A stretch of DNA of 13,853 nt. Origin: RPQK01 sp041946865 (GTDB lineage: Bacteria > Acidobacteriota > UBA6911 > RPQK01). A model generated the notes under the pieces. That model did no database searches. It had not been told where the DNA came from and saw nothing but the letters and a program-made list of their open reading frames with translations. Positions 6,760 through 13,752 of this stretch are shown here, one piece after another (the stretch's first letter is position 1; each line of letters starts with the position of its first letter). Made by a program: the position numbers and the translations under genes. The stretch lies in contig JBHGBF010000147.1 of assembly GCA_041946865.1 (NCBI GenBank), positions 1 through 13,853 on the forward strand, in the 5' to 3' direction.

Positions 6760-8560
6760 CTTCGTTCCCTCTGGCTCTTTGTGATTTTCGCTTAAACTGG
6801 TCCAACTGCCCGCCTACGAGGTCGCCGATGGAGGCGGTACCCACTTCCGGTGTGTACGTCCAGGTGCGGTCCGAATCCGGATCTTCTTTCAAAGCCCTGA
6901 CCGAGAGTCCGATTTTGCGCTCCAGAAGATTCATCTTGATGATCTTCAGATCCAGTTCCTGACCAACCTGAAACTGTGTCTCGGGATCCTCGACTCGTTT
7001 CTCATCCAGCTCTGACACATGGCACAGGCCTTCGATTCCCTCGGTCAGTTCCACAAACGCGCCGAAGCTCGTGAGTCGAACAATCTTGCCGTGAACGATA
7101 TCCCCAATCTGATGTTGAGAGAAGAACTCTTCCCACTTGTCCGGTTCAAGCTGTTTGATTCCCAGCGAAAGCCTCTGATTCTCGGCATCCACGTTCAAGA
7201 CAACCGCAGTGACTTCCTGCCCTTTCTTCAGGACTTCCGAGGGGTGCTTGACCTTTTTGGTCCAGCTCAGGTCTGAAACATGAACCAGGCCATCCACGCC
7301 TTCCTCAACCTCGATGAAGGCGCCGAAGTCCGTGAGGTTGCGAACCTTTCCAGTCACGATGGAATTGATGGCGTATTTCTCTTCGATCGTATCCCATGGA
7401 TTTGGCTCGGTTTGTTTCAGACCTAAGGATATTCTCCTGTTTTCCGGATCGAGTTCCAAGACTGCTGCTTCAACTTCCGATCCGATGCTCAGGATCTTCG
7501 AGGGGTGCTTGATCCGCTTGTTCCAAGTCATCTCGGAGATGTGGATCAGACCTTCGATGCCCTCTTCCAGCTCTACGAATGCTCCATAATCAGTCAAACT
7601 GACGACTTTGGCCTTTACACGGGAGCCCCGGGGATACCGGGTTGCCGCTGAGAACCAGGGATCCTCGGTCAGCTGCTTGTAACCGAGTGAAACCTTTTCC
7701 TCCAGGCGGTCGAATTTCAGCACCTTCACCTTGATCTCGTCGCCGACCTTGAACAGGTCCGAGGGGTGATTCACCCGCCCCCACGACATATCGGTGATAT
7801 GGAGAAGACCATCAATCCCGCCCAGGTCGACGAAAGCGCCGTAATCGGTAATGTTCTTCACGACGCCGGTGACCTCTTTGCCTTCCTCGAGATTGCGGAG
7901 CGTCTCCTCCTTGGCCTTGTAATACTCTTCTTCAAGGACCGCCTTACGCGACAGAACGATATTTCCGCGGCGCTTGTTGACCTTGATGACTCTCATCCGC
8001 AGCTCGGCGCCGCGAAGACTGTCCAGGTTGCGGACGGGGTGAAGATCGACTTGGGATCCCGGCAGGAATGCACGGACCCCGATATCCACGGCCAGGCCGC
8101 CCTTGATGCGCTCGATAACGCGGCCGGTAATGACCGACTGGTCCTGATAAGCCCGTTCGATGAAATCCCAGATCTTCATCCGCTCGGCTTTCTCACGCGA
8201 AAGGACGACGTAACCGTCGCGGTCTTCCGTGCTTTCCAGCAACACATCCACCTTGTCGCCGGGTTTCACGTTGATGGTGCCCTTCTCGTCTCGGAACTCG
8301 TCAAGAGGTATCACTCCCTCGGACTTGAATCCGACATCGATGATAACAGTCGACTCGGTCACTTTGATAACTGTCCCGGTGATGACTTCGCCTTCTTCCA
8401 GGTTCTTGAAGCTGTAGTTGTAGGCCTGCAAGAGAGCGTCGTAGTCCATCTCTGTGGATTCCGGCCCCGCCGGAGAAGGATCCGACGCTTCGGACTCGGG
8501 GGAGACCTCCTGTTGGCTCTTGCTCCCTTGCATTTTGCTTTGATCGGCAGCTAACGACAT
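6746..8560 (-). CDS. rpsA: 30S ribosomal protein S1
   Basis: This is the mRNA-binding ribosomal protein that helps unfold and dock mRNA on the 30S subunit. At 604 aa it has six S1 (OB-fold) domains at about 56-123, 141-206, 227-296, 312-383, 399-470 and 486-556. Domains 3-6 carry the repeated TDYGAFV-type or SFGAFV core and GLxHxS/T motifs. This is the long form found in most Gram-negative phyla. An acidic, low-complexity N-terminal extension (about 1-40) precedes domain 1, and a basic tail ends the protein. The start is firm: AGGAGGT lies about 10 nt before the ATG. A strong promoter sits at 8815-8844, leaving a leader of about 250 nt. The stop overlaps the HU/IHF gene. Confidence 0.98.
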   Translation of the reverse strand: MSLAADQSKMQGSKSQQEVSPESEASDPSPAGPESTEMDYDALLQAYNYSFKNLEEGEVITGTVIKVTESTVIIDVGFKSEGVIPLDEFRDEKGTINVKPGDKVDVLLESTEDRDGYVVLSREKAERMKIWDFIERAYQDQSVITGRVIERIKGGLAVDIGVRAFLPGSQVDLHPVRNLDSLRGAELRMRVIKVNKRRGNIVLSRKAVLEEEYYKAKEETLRNLEEGKEVTGVVKNITDYGAFVDLGGIDGLLHITDMSWGRVNHPSDLFKVGDEIKVKVLKFDRLEEKVSLGYKQLTEDPWFSAATRYPRGSRVKAKVVSLTDYGAFVELEEGIEGLIHISEMTWNKRIKHPSKILSIGSEVEAAVLELDPENRRISLGLKQTEPNPWDTIEEKYAINSIVTGKVRNLTDFGAFIEVEEGVDGLVHVSDLSWTKKVKHPSEVLKKGQEVTAVVLNVDAENQRLSLGIKQLEPDKWEEFFSQHQIGDIVHGKIVRLTSFGAFVELTEGIEGLCHVSELDEKRVEDPETQFQVGQELDLKIIKMNLLERKIGLSVRALKEDPDSDRTWTYTPEVGTASIGDLVGGQLDQFKRKSQRARGNEDDQS

Positions 8561-8808
8561 TCTGGTTGAAACCTCCTGACCCTTTCTAATCTTTTCTTTC
8601 CTCTAAAATAAGAACCAGCCTGCACTATGCGGCGCCTTATCCCTCTTTTGGGTGGAACAGTGGCTACGACGGAGTGCCGGCTGAAAAGATCCCAGTAAAA
8701 ATGCGTGATTTACGAGTGGAAAATGAAGAACAGTACTCCCGCCAGCATTCTGCACACGCGGTTGAAAATAAGACAATTGAAGAACTTCCCTTTTCGCTGA
8801 AATCTGAA
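8561..8808 (-). promoter_or_regulatory. long 5' leader of rpsA (possible autoregulatory region)
   Basis: If transcription starts about 7 nt past the -10 at 8815-8820, the rpsA mRNA has an untranslated leader of about 248 nt. It ends in a strong SD (AGGAGGT, minus strand, around 8571-8577). E. coli rpsA also has a long structured leader through which S1 represses its own translation. A similar role here is inference. I did not find a recognised riboswitch motif. Short minus-strand frames inside it lack SD sequences. Confidence 0.4.
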
Positions 8809-8814
8809 GCAATT

Positions 8815-8844
8815 GTTATACGACGTTGTTAAAGGGTTTGTCAA
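8815..8844 (-). promoter_or_regulatory. sigma70-type promoter of rpsA operon
   Basis: Read on the minus strand, a perfect TTGACA (8844-8839) is followed after 18 nt by TATAAC (8820-8815), which matches 5 of 6. It is the best housekeeping promoter in the window, and it faces rpsA. Confidence 0.75.
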
Positions 8845-8863
8845 GGTACGGACAAACCGCAGA

Positions 8864-8893
8864 TTCCACTGCGACGGCACATTCTGGTAAACT
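8864..8893 (+). promoter_or_regulatory. possible rpmE promoter
   Basis: TGG then TAAACT (8888-8893) gives an extended -10. A weak -35, TTCCAC (8864-8869), lies 18 nt upstream. Transcription would start near 8900, just before the stem-loop at 8904-8923. It is oriented away from the rpsA promoter, and the two -35 regions are about 20 bp apart. Confidence 0.35.
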
Positions 8894-8903
8894 AACACGT
8901 CTC

Positions 8904-8935
8904 GGACACCTAGGTGGGTGTCCCTGTCTTTTTTT
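8904..8935 (+). terminator. terminator-like stem-loop in the rpmE leader
   Basis: GGACACC (8904-8910) pairs with GGTGTCC (8917-8923) around a 6-nt loop. CTGTC and seven Ts (8929-8935) follow. No gene ends upstream on the plus strand, and rpmE starts 84 nt downstream. An attenuator is therefore a better reading than a terminator for another gene. Ribosomal protein L31 leaders are known autoregulatory RNAs in several phyla. Whether this one is such a leader is inference. Confidence 0.5.
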
Positions 8936-9019
8936 GGAAACGATTTTACGGAGCCGTGAGCGGAGCGTTTTACGGTGCGACCCGGCCCGTACCGTGTGTA
9001 GAAAAGAGGAAAAGGGGAA

Positions 9020-9241
9020 ATGAAAGAAGGCATTCATCCAAAGTACGAAGTGGTCAAAGTCCACTGCGCTTGCGGCAATGAGTGGGAGACTCGCTCGACC
9101 AAAGGCGGCGAGATCCGGCTGGAGATCTGCTCCAATTGTCACCCGTTTTTTACCGGCAAGCAGAAGCTGATCGACACCGCCGGACGCGTGGAACGCTTCC
9201 AGCGCAAGTACGCCCAGTCTGGTTCCAAGGCGAAAAGCTAA
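9020..9241 (+). CDS. rpmE: 50S ribosomal protein L31
   Basis: This 73-aa large-subunit protein lies at the 50S/30S bridge. It is the zinc-containing (C+) form: C16, C18, C37 and C40 (CAC...CSNC) form the usual four-cysteine site. Zinc-free paralogues used under zinc limitation lack these cysteines. The conserved features MKEGIHPKY, HPFFTGKQK and DTAGRVERFQRKY are all present. The start is backed by GAGG at 9006-9009. It begins the plus-strand cluster rpmE-prfA-prmC and follows a leader with a terminator-like hairpin. Confidence 0.97.
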   Translation: MKEGIHPKYEVVKVHCACGNEWETRSTKGGEIRLEICSNCHPFFTGKQKLIDTAGRVERFQRKYAQSGSKAKS

Positions 9242-9250
9242 GCTGCACTC

Positions 9251-10324
9251 ATGTTCGAGAAACTGCAGGCACTTGAAGAAAAATACGACGAGCTTTCGGG
9301 TTTGCTCGGGGATGCGAGCGTGATTTCCAACCCCGAGAAATACCAGAAGACTGCCAAGGCGCATGCAGAACTGCAGGACGTGGTCGACAAGTTCCGGCTC
9401 TACAAATCGCTCTCAAGTCAGCTGACCGCGACCAGGCGGATTCTCGAGGAAGAGACCGACCCGGAAATGGTTGAGCTGGCCCGCGAAGAGCTGCGGGATC
9501 TGGAGGAGCGGATCGCCCAGACGCAGGAACAGCTGAAACTGCTGCTCATTCCCAAGGATCCCAACGACAAGAAGAGCGTCGTCCTCGAGATCAGAGCCGG
9601 GACAGGTGGCGATGAAGCCAGCTTGTTTGCACAGGAGGTCTTCCGCATGTACTCCCGCTATGCGGAGCGGCGGCGCTGGAAAGTGGAAGTCCTCTCGGCT
9701 CACTACTCCGGTGTAGGCGGGCTTAAGGAAGTCATTGCTCTGGTCGAGGGCGAAGACGTTTACAGCCGGCTGAAATTCGAGAGCGGTGTGCACCGGGTAC
9801 AGCGCGTGCCTGAAACTGAAGCCCAGGGCCGCGTCCACACCTCCGCGATCACCGTTGCGGTCCTGCCGGAAGCGGACGAGGTGGAGGTGGCAATCGACCC
9901 CAAGGACCTCCGGATTGACACCTACTGCTCGTCAGGTCCAGGTGGCCAGTCGGTCAATACCACCTACTCGGCAGTCCGTGTTACCCACATCCCGACCGGC
10001 GAAGTTGTCACCTGCCAGGACGAGAAGTCGCAAATCAAGAACAAAGCCAAGGCGCTCAAGGTCCTTCGCTCCAGGCTGTATGAGAAGGCACTTGAAGAGC
10101 AGCAGAACGAAATAGCGGAGAGCCGGCGGTCAATGGTCAAGAGTGGAGACCGGAGCGAAAAGATCCGTACGTACAATTTTCCGCAGAACCGGGTCACGGA
10201 TCATCGGATTGGCCTCACCCTGCACCGGCTGGAAACCGTGATTGAAGGCGACCTCGATGAGATCATCGATGCCCTGATCACCCACAACCAGGCCGAAGCC
10301 CTTAAGAACCAGACAATCCAGTAA
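9251..10324 (+). CDS. prfA: peptide chain release factor 1 (RF1)
   Basis: RF1 recognises UAA and UAG stop codons and triggers peptidyl-tRNA hydrolysis. It is 357 aa, the standard length. The anticodon-like tripeptide is P187-E188-T189 (PxT), which marks it as RF1 rather than RF2 (SPF). The catalytic GGQ is 231-233, in SSGPGGQSVNTT. The N-terminal helical domain (about 1-100) is complete. It lies 9 nt after rpmE with no clear SD before the ATG, so it probably depends on translational coupling to rpmE. The gene for its methylase, prmC, follows after 36 nt. Confidence 0.98.
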   Translation: MFEKLQALEEKYDELSGLLGDASVISNPEKYQKTAKAHAELQDVVDKFRLYKSLSSQLTATRRILEEETDPEMVELAREELRDLEERIAQTQEQLKLLLIPKDPNDKKSVVLEIRAGTGGDEASLFAQEVFRMYSRYAERRRWKVEVLSAHYSGVGGLKEVIALVEGEDVYSRLKFESGVHRVQRVPETEAQGRVHTSAITVAVLPEADEVEVAIDPKDLRIDTYCSSGPGGQSVNTTYSAVRVTHIPTGEVVTCQDEKSQIKNKAKALKVLRSRLYEKALEEQQNEIAESRRSMVKSGDRSEKIRTYNFPQNRVTDHRIGLTLHRLETVIEGDLDEIIDALITHNQAEALKNQTIQ

Positions 10325-10360
10325 GCGGATATCTCGCCCACGCCGCCTCATGATCCAGAA

Positions 10361-11227
10361 ATGAAAGACCAGGCCACACTTCAGGAAGCGGTCCGGCAAA
10401 GCACTGAGTGCCTGGCTGCGCATGGATTGAAAACGCCCCGGGAGGACGCGCAGCTCCTGGTCCTCCAGGCGACCGGCAAAAACCTGGCCTTTCTCTTGAC
10501 CCATCCCGAGTGGAAACTGGCTGCCGAGCAACAGGAGAGGCTCGAGCAGTGGCTCGAGCAGCGCAAGCGCCACTACCCGCTGCAGTACCTGTTCGGCTCC
10601 CAGGAGTTCTTCGGCCGGCCGTTCCGCGTCGACGCCTCGGTGCTGATTCCGCGGCCCGAGACGGAGGTTGTCGTCGAAAACTGCCTGCAACTGCTGGCCC
10701 AAATCGACAAGGAGCGCATCCCGGTCGTGGACATCGGGACAGGCTCCGGCTGTATCGCGATCACGCTGGCGTGTGAAGACCCGCGCCTTGAGGTGACAGC
10801 GGTCGACATCTCGGAGGCGGCTCTTACCGTGGCGCGGGAAAACGCGCAGCGTCTCGGTTGCAGCGACCGGGTCGATTTTTTACAAGGAGACGTGCTTGCT
10901 CCGCTTGAATCGTCCGGCCGGCGGTTCGATCTGATCGTGTCCAATCCGCCTTACGTCGAGGACCAATCCGCGGAGGTCGAGTACTCGGTGAAAGCTTTTG
11001 AGCCGCGCGAGGCGGTTTTCGCAGGCCCGACAGGGCTGGAGATCTATACCAGGATTCTTCGGAGCAGCCGGACACTGCTCAGGCCTTCCGGGTGGCTGGT
11101 GCTCGAAATGGGTTATGGAATAGCCGATCGCCTGGCCGAGCTGGCGCAGGCGGAAGGCTGGAAGCAGGTTGATTTGCGCCATGACCTCACCGGAATTCCG
11201 AGGTGCGTGGTTTTCAGGCCGGAGTAG
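10361..11227 (+). CDS. prmC: release factor glutamine N5-methyltransferase
   Basis: This SAM-dependent enzyme (formerly HemK) methylates the glutamine of the GGQ loop of RF1 and RF2, here Q233 of the RF1 encoded just upstream. At 288 aa it has an N-terminal helical domain (about 1-85), then YLFGSQEFFGRPF and VLIPRPETE (95-103). The SAM-binding motif is VVDIGTGSGCIAI (122-134), and the catalytic NPPY is at 195-198. The ATG at 10361 gives the expected N-terminus but has no strong SD. An ATG at 10350 is out of frame. The prfA-prmC order is a common conserved pair. Confidence 0.97.
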   Translation: MKDQATLQEAVRQSTECLAAHGLKTPREDAQLLVLQATGKNLAFLLTHPEWKLAAEQQERLEQWLEQRKRHYPLQYLFGSQEFFGRPFRVDASVLIPRPETEVVVENCLQLLAQIDKERIPVVDIGTGSGCIAITLACEDPRLEVTAVDISEAALTVARENAQRLGCSDRVDFLQGDVLAPLESSGRRFDLIVSNPPYVEDQSAEVEYSVKAFEPREAVFAGPTGLEIYTRILRSSRTLLRPSGWLVLEMGYGIADRLAELAQAEGWKQVDLRHDLTGIPRCVVFRPE

Positions 11228-11307
11228 TTTCGGTCAGTCTGCCGGCTCGGCCTGCAAAGTGATCGGCATGCTTGCGGCGGTCTGTGTCTTGACGCGACAA
11301 TCAAGAG

Positions 11308-11649
11308 ATGGACGACTGTGTGTTCTGCAAGATAGTCAGGCGGGAAAGCCCTGCGCGGCTGGTGAAGGAAGATGAAGAAGTGCTCGCCTTTCGCGACACC
11401 AATCCCCAGGCGCCGACCCATGTCCTGGTCATCCCCAAGACTCACATCCCCTCGGTCGACGAAGCTCGTCCGGAGCATCAGGCGCTGCTCGGCCGGCTTG
11501 TCCTGATGGCCCAGTCGATCGCGCGGGATGAGAACCTGGTTTCCGGGTATCGGCTCGTTCTCAACAACGGCCGGGGCGCCGGTCAGAGCGTCTATCACAT
11601 CCATCTTCATTTGCTGGGAGGCAGGGGGTTTCGCTGGCCGCCCGGATAA
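11308..11649 (+). CDS. HIT-family protein, HINT-type purine nucleoside phosphoramidase
   Basis: This is a short histidine-triad protein of 113 aa. It has MDDCVFCKIV at the N-terminus, the triad HIHLHLL (H97, H99, H101) and the C-terminus GGRGFRWPPG. These features are typical of HINT/PKCI-like HIT proteins, which hydrolyse AMP-lysine and other phosphoramidates. A housekeeping role is likely, and the in vivo substrate is unknown. It starts 80 nt after prmC. Purines AAGAG abut the ATG, too close for a normal SD. It belongs to a different HIT branch from the gene at 5996-6484, so the two are not a recent duplication. Confidence 0.94.
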   Translation: MDDCVFCKIVRRESPARLVKEDEEVLAFRDTNPQAPTHVLVIPKTHIPSVDEARPEHQALLGRLVLMAQSIARDENLVSGYRLVLNNGRGAGQSVYHIHLHLLGGRGFRWPPG

Positions 11650-11759
11650 GAGGTGAACAAGCGCGGCGCTTTCCCGCGGAGCGCGTCGGTGCGAACAGTG
11701 CCCCAAAAGGGCTGAGCGAGGCCCTCTGTGGGTCGAGAGATGATATCCTGTGGTGTCAT
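11650..11759 (+). other. HIT-folE intergenic region with GC-rich hairpin
   Basis: CGCGG (11662-11666) can pair with CCGCG (11674-11678) around a 7-nt loop, 12 nt after the HIT stop. No T-tract follows, so termination is uncertain. GCCCC/GGGC near 11699-11712 is a smaller inverted repeat. I see no clear SD before folE and no recognised folate riboswitch. Confidence 0.3.
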
Positions 11760-12308
11760 ATGCAAGAACTGATCCGCGAACTGTTGGTGAAGGTAGGCGA
11801 GGATCCGGAAAGAGAAGGCTTGCTCTATACGCCTCGTCGCGTCGAGAAGGCGATGCGATTCCTGACTCGCGGATACACCGACGATCTGGACGCGCTGCTC
11901 AACGGCGCTCTGTTTACGGTCGACTACGATGAGATGGTCATTGTCCGGAACATCGAGTTCTACAGTCTCTGCGAGCACCATCTGCTTCCCTTCTTTGGCG
12001 TCTGCCACGTGGGCTATCTTCCTGCGGGCAAGGTCATAGGCCTCAGCAAGATTCCGCGCATTGTCGATGTTTTTGCCCGCCGCTTGCAGGTCCAGGAACG
12101 GCTCACGCAGCAAATCGCGGAGACGGTCGACCAGAAGATCCATCCGGCAGGGGTAGCTGTTGTCATGGAGGCCCAGCATCTATGCATGATGATGCGCGGC
12201 GTCCAAAAGCAGGATACGCGCATGATTACCTCGTCGATGCTCGGGCGTTTCCGGAAGGATCAACGGTCACGAATGGAATTCCTCAGCCTCATCAGAAGAG
12301 GGGATTAG
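11760..12308 (+). CDS. folE: GTP cyclohydrolase I
   Basis: This enzyme converts GTP to 7,8-dihydroneopterin triphosphate, the first step of tetrahydrofolate synthesis and also used for other pterins. At 182 aa it is a typical compact bacterial type I enzyme. The zinc ligands are C71 and H74 (SLCEHHLLPF) and C142 (HLCMMMRG), matching C110, H113 and C181 of E. coli. The motifs TPRRV and MITSS are present. This is the zinc-dependent IA form, not the IB form. The start ATG lacks a good SD. The next gene starts 7 nt after the stop. No other folate gene is in the window. Confidence 0.97.
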   Translation: MQELIRELLVKVGEDPEREGLLYTPRRVEKAMRFLTRGYTDDLDALLNGALFTVDYDEMVIVRNIEFYSLCEHHLLPFFGVCHVGYLPAGKVIGLSKIPRIVDVFARRLQVQERLTQQIAETVDQKIHPAGVAVVMEAQHLCMMMRGVQKQDTRMITSSMLGRFRKDQRSRMEFLSLIRRGD

Positions 12309-12310
12309 AA

Positions 12311-12342
12311 GAAGGATGAAGGATAAAGGCAGAAGGATGAAG
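12311..12342 (+). repeat. heptamer repeat that forms the start of the VWA gene
   Basis: The units read GAAGGAT (12311), GAAGGAT (12318), AAAGGCA (12325), GAAGGAT (12332), then GAAG. Seen another way, AGAAGGATGAAG occurs at 12310-12321 and again at 12331-12342, 21 nt apart. The repeat begins three bases after the folE stop. It supplies SD-like purines and both in-frame ATGs (12316 and 12337) of the next gene. Confidence 0.85.
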
Positions 12343-13752
12343 ACAAACGGGACCATCGCAACCGCAATCCTTCTTCTCTTGTCCGGCGTTGTCTTCGGCT
12401 GGCAGAACAGCGCGCAGCGAGAGCAGCGGATCCAGGTGGACGTCAATCTCGTGACCTTGCGTTTCACAGTTCGTGACCAGCAGGGACAGTTCGTCAACAC
12501 GCTGACCGAATCGCAATTCAAGATCTTCGAGAATCAGGAGCGGAAAGAGATCGCTTTTTTCGATGCGCCCTCGAACAAAGGTGGCCGCAGCGGGCCCCTT
12601 TTTCTGGCATTCCTGCTCGATGTGAGCGGCAGCACGTTTGCCACCCGGTCGGAGGAGATCATCGCGGCGCAGACCTTCTTCGACAACATCCAGCAAATCA
12701 CCCAACTGGGGATTTTCGGCTTTACGGACAAACTGATCCCGTTTCAGGAATTCACGTCCGAGCGGTCTGCGGCTCTGAAGGCCTTTGCCGAGGCGAGGCA
12801 GCATCTCGGCCAGACGGCCATATACGATTCGCTGTCGCAGTTGATTGACCGGATCAACTCCAAGGCCAGGCGATCGGACCGAAAGGTCGTCATTGTCGTT
12901 TCCGACGCCATCGACAAGGCTTATTCCAAGTCCAGCTCGCTCGTCGAAAAAGCACGCGCCGGCAACATCACCATTTACACGGTACTCGTCCCGTCGGCGG
13001 CCCAGCTTTATATTGGAAACGCCGAGACCAACGAGGCCTTGCCCGCCCAGGCGACGAAAGCCAGTCAGGAAGAGGCGTTTGCGCGCCTGGCCTTAGGCAC
13101 TGGCGGGAAGCATTTTGCCGGTTTTGAAACTATCCTCGACTTTGATCAGACGCTGGCCCAGATCGACGACGATATCTACGGCAATCTGTACTCCCTGGGC
13201 TTTTACACCGACAATCCTTATCTCGAAAAGAGCCAGAGGCAGATTATCGTCGAATGCTCCCGTCCCGGCACAAGAGTCTCTTCGCTGTTTCAAAACCTGC
13301 CCGAGCGCTTGAGCCAGAAGAAACGATACATCTCGGCCCTGTTCGACGCCGGCTCGCTGTCGCGGTTATCGGAAGCAGGCGGGCTGCAGTTCGAGGAGAT
13401 CGGCGCCGAGCTTGATATTCTTCCGTCCGAACGGGAAGGCGGCCAGATCGGCCTTCCGTTTCGAATCAAGATCAGCCCGTACTCGCTGCGCGGAACGCGC
13501 AAAGAGGGCATCCGGACCCAGTTTGGGATTATCGGTTTGCTTCTGGACCGGCAGGGTCGCGAGGTGGTGCGCCTGCGCGAATTCTTCCGCGCCTCGCTGA
13601 GCCCGAAGGAAATCGAGGTTGGCCGGGCGATCATGTACACCAACAAGTTGATGGCCCCGCCCGGCCGGTACGACCTTCGGCTGGCGGTCCTGGAGCTGGC
13701 CAGCTGGCGAGTCACCGCATTCCGCACCGACGTCGAGATCGTGGACAACTGA
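12316..13752 (+). CDS. secreted VWA-domain protein, 'VWFA-related' family typical of Acidobacteriota
   Basis: This 478-aa protein has a likely signal peptide: basic start, hydrophobic stretch about 13-27 (IATAILLLLSGVVFG), then WQNS. The segment VTLRFTVRDQQGQFV to FKIFENQ (about 46-75), before the VWA domain, is typical of this family. The VWA domain (about 94-290) retains the metal-ion (MIDAS) residues D102, S104, S106 (DVSGS), T167 and D197 (VVSDAID). A beta-rich C-terminal region (about 376-478) follows. VWA domains mediate metal-dependent protein binding. The partner is unknown and no enzyme activity is expected. Two in-frame starts exist, 12316 (used here) and 12337. The second gives a cleaner n-region (MKTNG) and has AAAGG about 7 nt upstream. 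It is 7 nt after folE, so it is probably co-transcribed, but its function seems unrelated. Confidence 0.88.
   Translation: MKDKGRRMKTNGTIATAILLLLSGVVFGWQNSAQREQRIQVDVNLVTLRFTVRDQQGQFVNTLTESQFKIFENQERKEIAFFDAPSNKGGRSGPLFLAFLLDVSGSTFATRSEEIIAAQTFFDNIQQITQLGIFGFTDKLIPFQEFTSERSAALKAFAEARQHLGQTAIYDSLSQLIDRINSKARRSDRKVVIVVSDAIDKAYSKSSSLVEKARAGNITIYTVLVPSAAQLYIGNAETNEALPAQATKASQEEAFARLALGTGGKHFAGFETILDFDQTLAQIDDDIYGNLYSLGFYTDNPYLEKSQRQIIVECSRPGTRVSSLFQNLPERLSQKKRYISALFDAGSLSRLSEAGGLQFEEIGAELDILPSEREGGQIGLPFRIKISPYSLRGTRKEGIRTQFGIIGLLLDRQGREVVRLREFFRASLSPKEIEVGRAIMYTNKLMAPPGRYDLRLAVLELASWRVTAFRTDVEIVDN

Noticed and set aside
7766..8554. 262-codon plus-strand frame antisense to rpsA
   Set aside because: It is the reverse complement of a clear six-domain S1 protein and has no RBS or domain.
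8701..8832. 43-codon plus-strand frame (MRDLRVENEEQ...) upstream of rpmE
   Set aside because: It has no SD or promoter, and it overlaps the rpsA promoter and leader on the other strand. The protein-like look is not enough.
8816..9364. 182-codon minus-strand frame across rpmE and the prfA start
   Set aside because: It is antisense to two certain genes, covers the rpsA promoter, and matches no family I recognise.
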